From positions 1 through 59,899 of the forward strand of contig JACCVV010000023.1 of NCBI GenBank assembly GCA_013697955.1: a stretch of 59,899 nucleotides of DNA. The letters run 5' to 3'. The translations under genes were made by a program, and so were the position numbers. Source of the DNA: Tatlockia sp. Its GTDB lineage: Bacteria > Pseudomonadota > Gammaproteobacteria > Legionellales > Legionellaceae. The notes under the pieces are model-generated. The model searched no databases. It saw only the letters and a program-made list of their open reading frames with translations, and was not told the DNA's origin. Shown here piece by piece: positions 55,734-59,899 of this stretch. Positions within the stretch are counted from its first letter, which is position 1, and the number at the start of each line of letters is the position of its first letter.

Positions 55734-58700
55734 TTAACTCGTGCATAGAATTAAAGAGCTTTGTTCCTCTGTAATCACGGGCATCTGCTGGATAAATTGA
55801 TTTAAATATTCATCTATAGATTCTAAATCTCTTTTCTTGGACGAGACTAAAATTAACTTTAATTTAATTATCAAAGTCTGAAGAGAATTAATCTCGTTAT
55901 TTTGCTGAGCATAAAGAATTAATTTATTTGTTATATCCTTTTTAAAATAGTCATAAACTTTCTTATAGTCGCCTGGAAAGCGACCAAATAATCCGGCAGC
56001 TTTATAATCATAATTTAAAGAGCCAAGTTGAGCTAAACGATGAATTAGGAACTCTTTGCTAGCAGTAAATATTTTTTCTGAAGAAGGAATAGCATCTTTT
56101 CTAATTCGTAGTGTCTGGAGGAGGGATGATTTATAAGGGGCCAATTCCTCTCCATTGATAAAATTAAAAAATTTTATATTTATCTTAATCCATTTTTTAA
56201 AGTAATTATCAGTTGAAATTAATATCTCATGTAAATTATCGAGGAATAATTCGAGCACATTATTAAATTTAAGATATAAATGCGACATCGACCAAAGATT
56301 GGTTAATAAAAACTCAGGATTAAAAAACTCTTTATGATTATCATCAAATAAAGATTCGTTTATTATTTTAGTCAACCACTCGTAAGTATCCTGGTAACGC
56401 AACCAATTATTATTAGCCAAAGCAGGTATAACGATATGTTCCAAAATTTGAACATATAAAAAACGTGCATGATTTTTAAAATCACCTTTATCAAGGTATT
56501 TTTGAATAAGGGAGAAAATCTCTTTACCCGTATCAGTCACTTTGTTTTCATGATTAGCAAAGGAAATCCAGTTGCCTGTTAATACAATACATTGAAAAGG
56601 ATGAGTCATTAGTGAACTAATCATGATTAAAATCCGTCTCATCGCCTCTTCCTCGGTCAGATCGTTATAGTCGCTATATATTTTTTTAGCCGAATGCGCT
56701 CGCATGCCCGCAATGTTTAGTCTTTGTTCAATTCTATAAGAAATTTTTATGCCAGGCGCATAGTCAAGAAGCAACTTTAAAAAAAATTCAGCCTGACCAA
56801 CTATGCACACTCTCCAGTCATAGTTTGGCATTTGAATCAAATCCAATATTTCCTGGACAGAAACTTTACGACTACGTAGTAGAATTCTATGGCGGTAAAG
56901 TTTATTTTTCTCATCTATCGGCAATTCATTAACATAAACAACAAATTTATCGTAGCACCTGGTTGCAATCTCGTAATCCTCTTTCCCAATTTGTGGACTT
57001 GTTAGCCCTTCTACAACCAGGGTCCCACACACCAATTTATAAATCTCATCCCAAGTTTTTTTACTAATTGGGAGATCATCGATTTTTTCTTCAATTCTTT
57101 TAAAATAACTAAAAATTTCTGGATCAGCATGCTCTAATCGTTCAATTTCCCTACTCTTTAGTGGCATAGGTTCCCGATAGTTGCAATTAAAAAAAGTGCC
57201 ATCTTCTTTATAATGAGCAATACAATTGGGTAAAAATATCAGTTCTTCGCCATTGGTTGACAAAATATATTTTGAAAGGGGATAGACTGTCAAAATCTCC
57301 TTAGTTACACGATCAAAATCGAGCCTTAGCGAAGGAATTAGTAATTTATAATAATTGAGTTTTATGTATCTAGCCCCCGCCAAATATTGAGCTAATCGAA
57401 TCCAGGGTTCGTTTGCAGGGTTTTTTATATGTCGCATGTAATCTAACTTCGTATCGATTACTTTTTCCCAACGAAGTGCGTATATATCTTTTATCTCATT
57501 AATAAGTTGAACTGGAACTTCTTTTTTATTAGCAATTCCCTCTTTTATCAAAAGTGCTAAGTCATTTAATAATTGATTATGCAAGCCCTTAAGCACATTA
57601 GTGTCCTGTACGTTTAGGGCAATTATCAGTTCTTCTAGAAAAAGCAAATCAAAATTAGGTCCAACTTTTAAACCTTCATAGGCAGGCGTAAGAATTTCTT
57701 TTTGACTTACTAGTGCTGGGTCAACCATACAAATCCATCGAGCTACACAACTAAGTTTTAAATCCAAATCAATTGAATTTTCTTCCATGCAGTCCAATAA
57801 AATCTCAACCAAAAAATAATCTTTTCCTTTTACATGAATATTTGCACCATAAAAATTATTTATATCTGTCACAAAGCATGTCGCTAAATAGTCTGCAAAA
57901 TATTTAAAAGCAATTTTAAAAGAGGCTAGATTACCGCCTTCAATGGTTGTCTCGGTGTATTTTTCTATTATTTCAAGTAAATAAGGCAATAAATATGTAA
58001 AACAACCTCCATTAATATGCCAAGTTGGAGCCACTTCTCTTTTGACATAATCCCAAAAACTTAAATAGTTATTACCATTGTTTGTTTTGAAGGCTAATTC
58101 GTTTCCTCGCTTTGAACGAATTCGCCGAAGCTCAATTAGCGTTAGCGGTTTAAACCTCGCTTTTTTTAATTTACCCTCAATCCCAAATATGCCGGAAGCA
58201 TAAAGGGATAAAAGTCGATGCCAGCTATTATCATTCGAAAGGAAAATTGAACGGGCATCCGGGACACGCTTTAATCTTGCAAAATTATTTGGATCATTAT
58301 TCGCAAGTATAGGTATTAAAAGTAATAAATAAGGTTTGTGTAAATAAGGGGATAGTTCTTTTGCACAAGAAACCCAGGGAGCATTAATGCCTCCTGTATA
58401 AAAGGTGTAATCATCTATCGTATCTGCAACTTTCTGCCATCGCTCTGTAAATAATTCTTCAATCCAGAACAAATAATCAGATTCTAACAGCAACATTGAA
58501 AGCGATTCTTCCTTGTCCAAACATAATAGGATATCTTGTAACTTGTATTTTAATTTATCCAAAAGAATTAAATCATGAACATTAAGTTCATCTTTTATTA
58601 ATGACAATGATTTAATTAAATTCTGAGCGCTGGTAATGACAGGTTTGAGCATAAATAAATAAGGCTTTCTAGTATAGGGAGCCATATCTTTAGCTAATAG

Positions 58701-59000
58701 AGCCCACCCTTCCCCGCCTTTATAGAAATTGTAATCATCGAAGGCGTTGGCTAGACTTTGCCAGCGAATTAAAAATAATTCCTCCATCCAGGCAAGTTCA
58801 TCTCCGGTAAGCGCCCTTTCTTCAAAATTAATTTCAACAATAACTTCTTCAATACGATTTAAACATTCCTCATTCTTTTGGTTTTTAACAAATTTATCTT
58901 CTAATTTTCTGTAAAATTCTAAATCATACTTACCAAGCTTATCTTTTACTGTGCTTAAGGATTTAATAAATTCCTTTATTCGTCGGACTAACATACTCAT
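55734..59000 (-). CDS. Large Legionella-type protein with three internal repeats, candidate effector
   Basis: Function unknown. The 1088-residue product is hydrophilic with no signal peptide or clear membrane segment. A unit of about 105 residues is found three times: about 12-125, 130-234 and 456-560 (ORF numbering). Each contains an EELF/RWxxxxDxxxDY core, a PW or W-aromatic pair, and a KPYLxxLxPxL-type end; the third copy is diverged. The rest, about 600-1088, is helical without a known domain. Size, AT-rich sequence and lack of relatives suggest a Dot/Icm substrate; the C-terminus ITEEQSSLILCTS would fit but is not proof. I use ATG 59000, six bases after AAAGG; two other ATGs lie within four codons. 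Confidence 0.6.
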   Translation of the reverse strand: MSMLVRRIKEFIKSLSTVKDKLGKYDLEFYRKLEDKFVKNQKNEECLNRIEEVIVEINFEERALTGDELAWMEELFLIRWQSLANAFDDYNFYKGGEGWALLAKDMAPYTRKPYLFMLKPVITSAQNLIKSLSLIKDELNVHDLILLDKLKYKLQDILLCLDKEESLSMLLLESDYLFWIEELFTERWQKVADTIDDYTFYTGGINAPWVSCAKELSPYLHKPYLLLLIPILANNDPNNFARLKRVPDARSIFLSNDNSWHRLLSLYASGIFGIEGKLKKARFKPLTLIELRRIRSKRGNELAFKTNNGNNYLSFWDYVKREVAPTWHINGGCFTYLLPYLLEIIEKYTETTIEGGNLASFKIAFKYFADYLATCFVTDINNFYGANIHVKGKDYFLVEILLDCMEENSIDLDLKLSCVARWICMVDPALVSQKEILTPAYEGLKVGPNFDLLFLEELIIALNVQDTNVLKGLHNQLLNDLALLIKEGIANKKEVPVQLINEIKDIYALRWEKVIDTKLDYMRHIKNPANEPWIRLAQYLAGARYIKLNYYKLLIPSLRLDFDRVTKEILTVYPLSKYILSTNGEELIFLPNCIAHYKEDGTFFNCNYREPMPLKSREIERLEHADPEIFSYFKRIEEKIDDLPISKKTWDEIYKLVCGTLVVEGLTSPQIGKEDYEIATRCYDKFVVYVNELPIDEKNKLYRHRILLRSRKVSVQEILDLIQMPNYDWRVCIVGQAEFFLKLLLDYAPGIKISYRIEQRLNIAGMRAHSAKKIYSDYNDLTEEEAMRRILIMISSLMTHPFQCIVLTGNWISFANHENKVTDTGKEIFSLIQKYLDKGDFKNHARFLYVQILEHIVIPALANNNWLRYQDTYEWLTKIINESLFDDNHKEFFNPEFLLTNLWSMSHLYLKFNNVLELFLDNLHEILISTDNYFKKWIKINIKFFNFINGEELAPYKSSLLQTLRIRKDAIPSSEKIFTASKEFLIHRLAQLGSLNYDYKAAGLFGRFPGDYKKVYDYFKKDITNKLILYAQQNNEINSLQTLIIKLKLILVSSKKRDLESIDEYLNQFIQQMPVITEEQSSLILCTS

Positions 59001-59006
59001 CAACAT

Positions 59007-59742
59007 CCTTTAAATGGTAAATATTTCACAAGTCATTGTAAAAGCTGATTATTTATAAGAAAGCAGTCTAAGAAGTACAGCGAATATAGAAAATTAAAGA
59101 CTATTCATTTTTTATGTAAAATCAACTAAATAGGGTTGCTTATAACTTATGATAACCAAGCAGTAATTATATAAATTAATTATGTTATCTACATTAATTT
59201 GGTTAAAAAAATAGGAAAAAATAATCTTTACTTCTTAATAGATTTGTCTTTTATTTCAATTTTTATATTTGATCTTAGTAGCGCCTTATTAAGGGCTTCA
59301 AAACTTTATGTTATAAATTTAGCCTATTATGGATTAGCTTACCGAAGGAACTGCTGTTTTATAAATTTAGGTTTATGAATATAGGTGGTTGGTGAACTTG
59401 GTTGGATATTACGTAAAATTAATGGTTTGTTAAATTTATTGACTTCGTTAACTTAGTTATTTTTATGTACTTAGTTAGTTTAGTGTACTTAGTTTGGTTT
59501 AGTGTACGTAGTTAGTTTGGTGTACGTAGTTAGTTTTTTATATTTAAGTGTTTCATGTACTTAGTTAATTTATAAACTTAGTCGGTTTCGTGGACTTATT
59601 TTGTGAACTATATGGAGTTGTTTACTGTTCAGGATATTTCTAGCATTTGATTGGTCTATTTTTAAATTAACCTCAGATCGATATTAATGATTTCTATATT
59701 TCGTCATATGTGCTTGAAAAAATAATATTGCAGTTCTAATTT
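59007..59742. other. AT-rich intergenic region before the rRNA terminator
   Basis: No gene is supported in about 735 bases. The first part must contain the promoter of the 1088-residue protein. The middle and end carry the GT-rich tandem repeats described separately and degenerate relatives (for example TGAACTTGGTTGG near 59393 and TTAACTTAGTTA near 59449). Confidence 0.6.
59465..59590. repeat. Imperfect ~19-bp tandem repeats (TGTAC(T/G)TAGTTAGTTT(A/G)G)
   Basis: Four adjacent units start at 59465, 59484, 59503 and 59521 (18-19 bp each); after a 15-bp gap, two degenerate units follow at 59555 and 59574. The plus strand is rich in G and T and poor in C. Further partial copies can be seen on either side. 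No coding frame runs through. Confidence 0.85.
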
Positions 59743-59769
59743 AAAAAAAAAGCGGCAATTAAGCCGCTT
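59743..59769 (-). terminator. Terminator of the rRNA operon
   Basis: On the minus strand, arms AAGCGGC and GCCGCTT pair across a 6-nt loop and are followed by seven or more T residues. It lies about 11 bases beyond the 3' end of 5S rRNA. Confidence 0.92.
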
Positions 59770-59779
59770 AAGAATAAAG

Positions 59780-59894
59780 CCCTGGCGATGACCTACTTTC
59801 ACATGGGAAACCCCACACTATCATCGGCGCGGGTCTGTTTCACTTCTGAGTTCGAGATGGATTCAGGTGGTTCCAGACCGCTATGGTCGCCAGG
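59780..59894 (-). rRNA. rrf: 5S ribosomal RNA
   Basis: Read on the minus strand, the sequence begins CCTGGCGACCATAGCGG and ends with ATCGCCAGG, which pairs with it. The interior CCATCTCGAACTCAGAAG and the GATGATAGTGTGGGG stretch are standard bacterial 5S. The length is about 115 nt. The 23S gene should lie just beyond the right edge. Confidence 0.96.
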
Positions 59895-59899
59895 AAAAC

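Overview
The window is a piece of an A+T-rich gammaproteobacterial chromosome, almost certainly from a Legionella species or close relative. The left edge carries the 5' end of icmV and complete icmW and icmX, parts of the Dot/Icm type IVB secretion system. Further in there is an LqsS/LqsR-type alpha-hydroxyketone signalling pair. Two large proteins look like Dot/Icm effectors. I cannot name the species.

Layout: (1) 1-2137, divergent icmV / icmWX. (2) 2259-4807, NAD-malic enzyme and a dienelactone-hydrolase-like protein. (3) 4777-10097, six tightly packed minus-strand genes (cyanophycin-synthetase-like ATP-grasp ligase, DRE-TIM aldolase/lyase, alpha/beta hydrolase, isopropylmalate/isocitrate-type dehydrogenase, RraA-like aldolase, TIM-barrel metal hydrolase) that look like an uncharacterised biosynthetic or catabolic pathway. 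(4) 10163-17053, accessory genes: an exported Thr/Ser-rich Cys-repeat protein, a putative exported metallopeptidase-like protein, a 1036-residue RCC1-propeller/HAD fusion, and an MFS transporter with a LuxR-type regulator behind a palindromic operator. (5) 17138-24302, housekeeping minus-strand genes: zinc-finger protein, miaA, mutL, amidase, tsaE, nnr, sspB, sspA. (6) 24393-28174, petABC (cytochrome bc1) and rplM-rpsI.

(7) 28309-35885 is the classic thrS-infC-rpmI-rplT-pheS-pheT-ihfA block, with infC apparently starting at ATT, followed upstream by tRNA-Val(GAC) with its own terminator. (8) 36474-39089, an accessory module: HTH regulator, sensor-only protein, MHS-type MFS transporter and a small exported protein. 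(9) 39485-42589, coiled-coil protein, ppiB, tgt, dsbB and a c-type cytochrome. (10) 42796-45282, lqsR and lqsS. (11) 45479-49410, hemC-hemD-hemX-hemY. (12) 49538-55722, GT39-type glycosyltransferase, zinc-type CDF exporter, queH, orn, cca and rsgA. (13) 55734-59000, a 1088-residue protein of unknown function with three internal repeats. (14) 59001-59899, an AT-rich spacer with ~19-bp tandem repeats, then the terminator and 5S rRNA at the 3' end of a minus-strand rRNA operon.

Most genes lie on the minus strand in tightly packed operons with 4-bp ATGA-type overlaps. No insertion sequences, prophage genes or CRISPR arrays were seen. The parts that look least described are the six-gene cluster at 4777-10097, the RCC1-HAD fusion, the triple-repeat protein at 55734-59000, and the lqsS-lqsR arrangement without lqsA or hdeD alongside.
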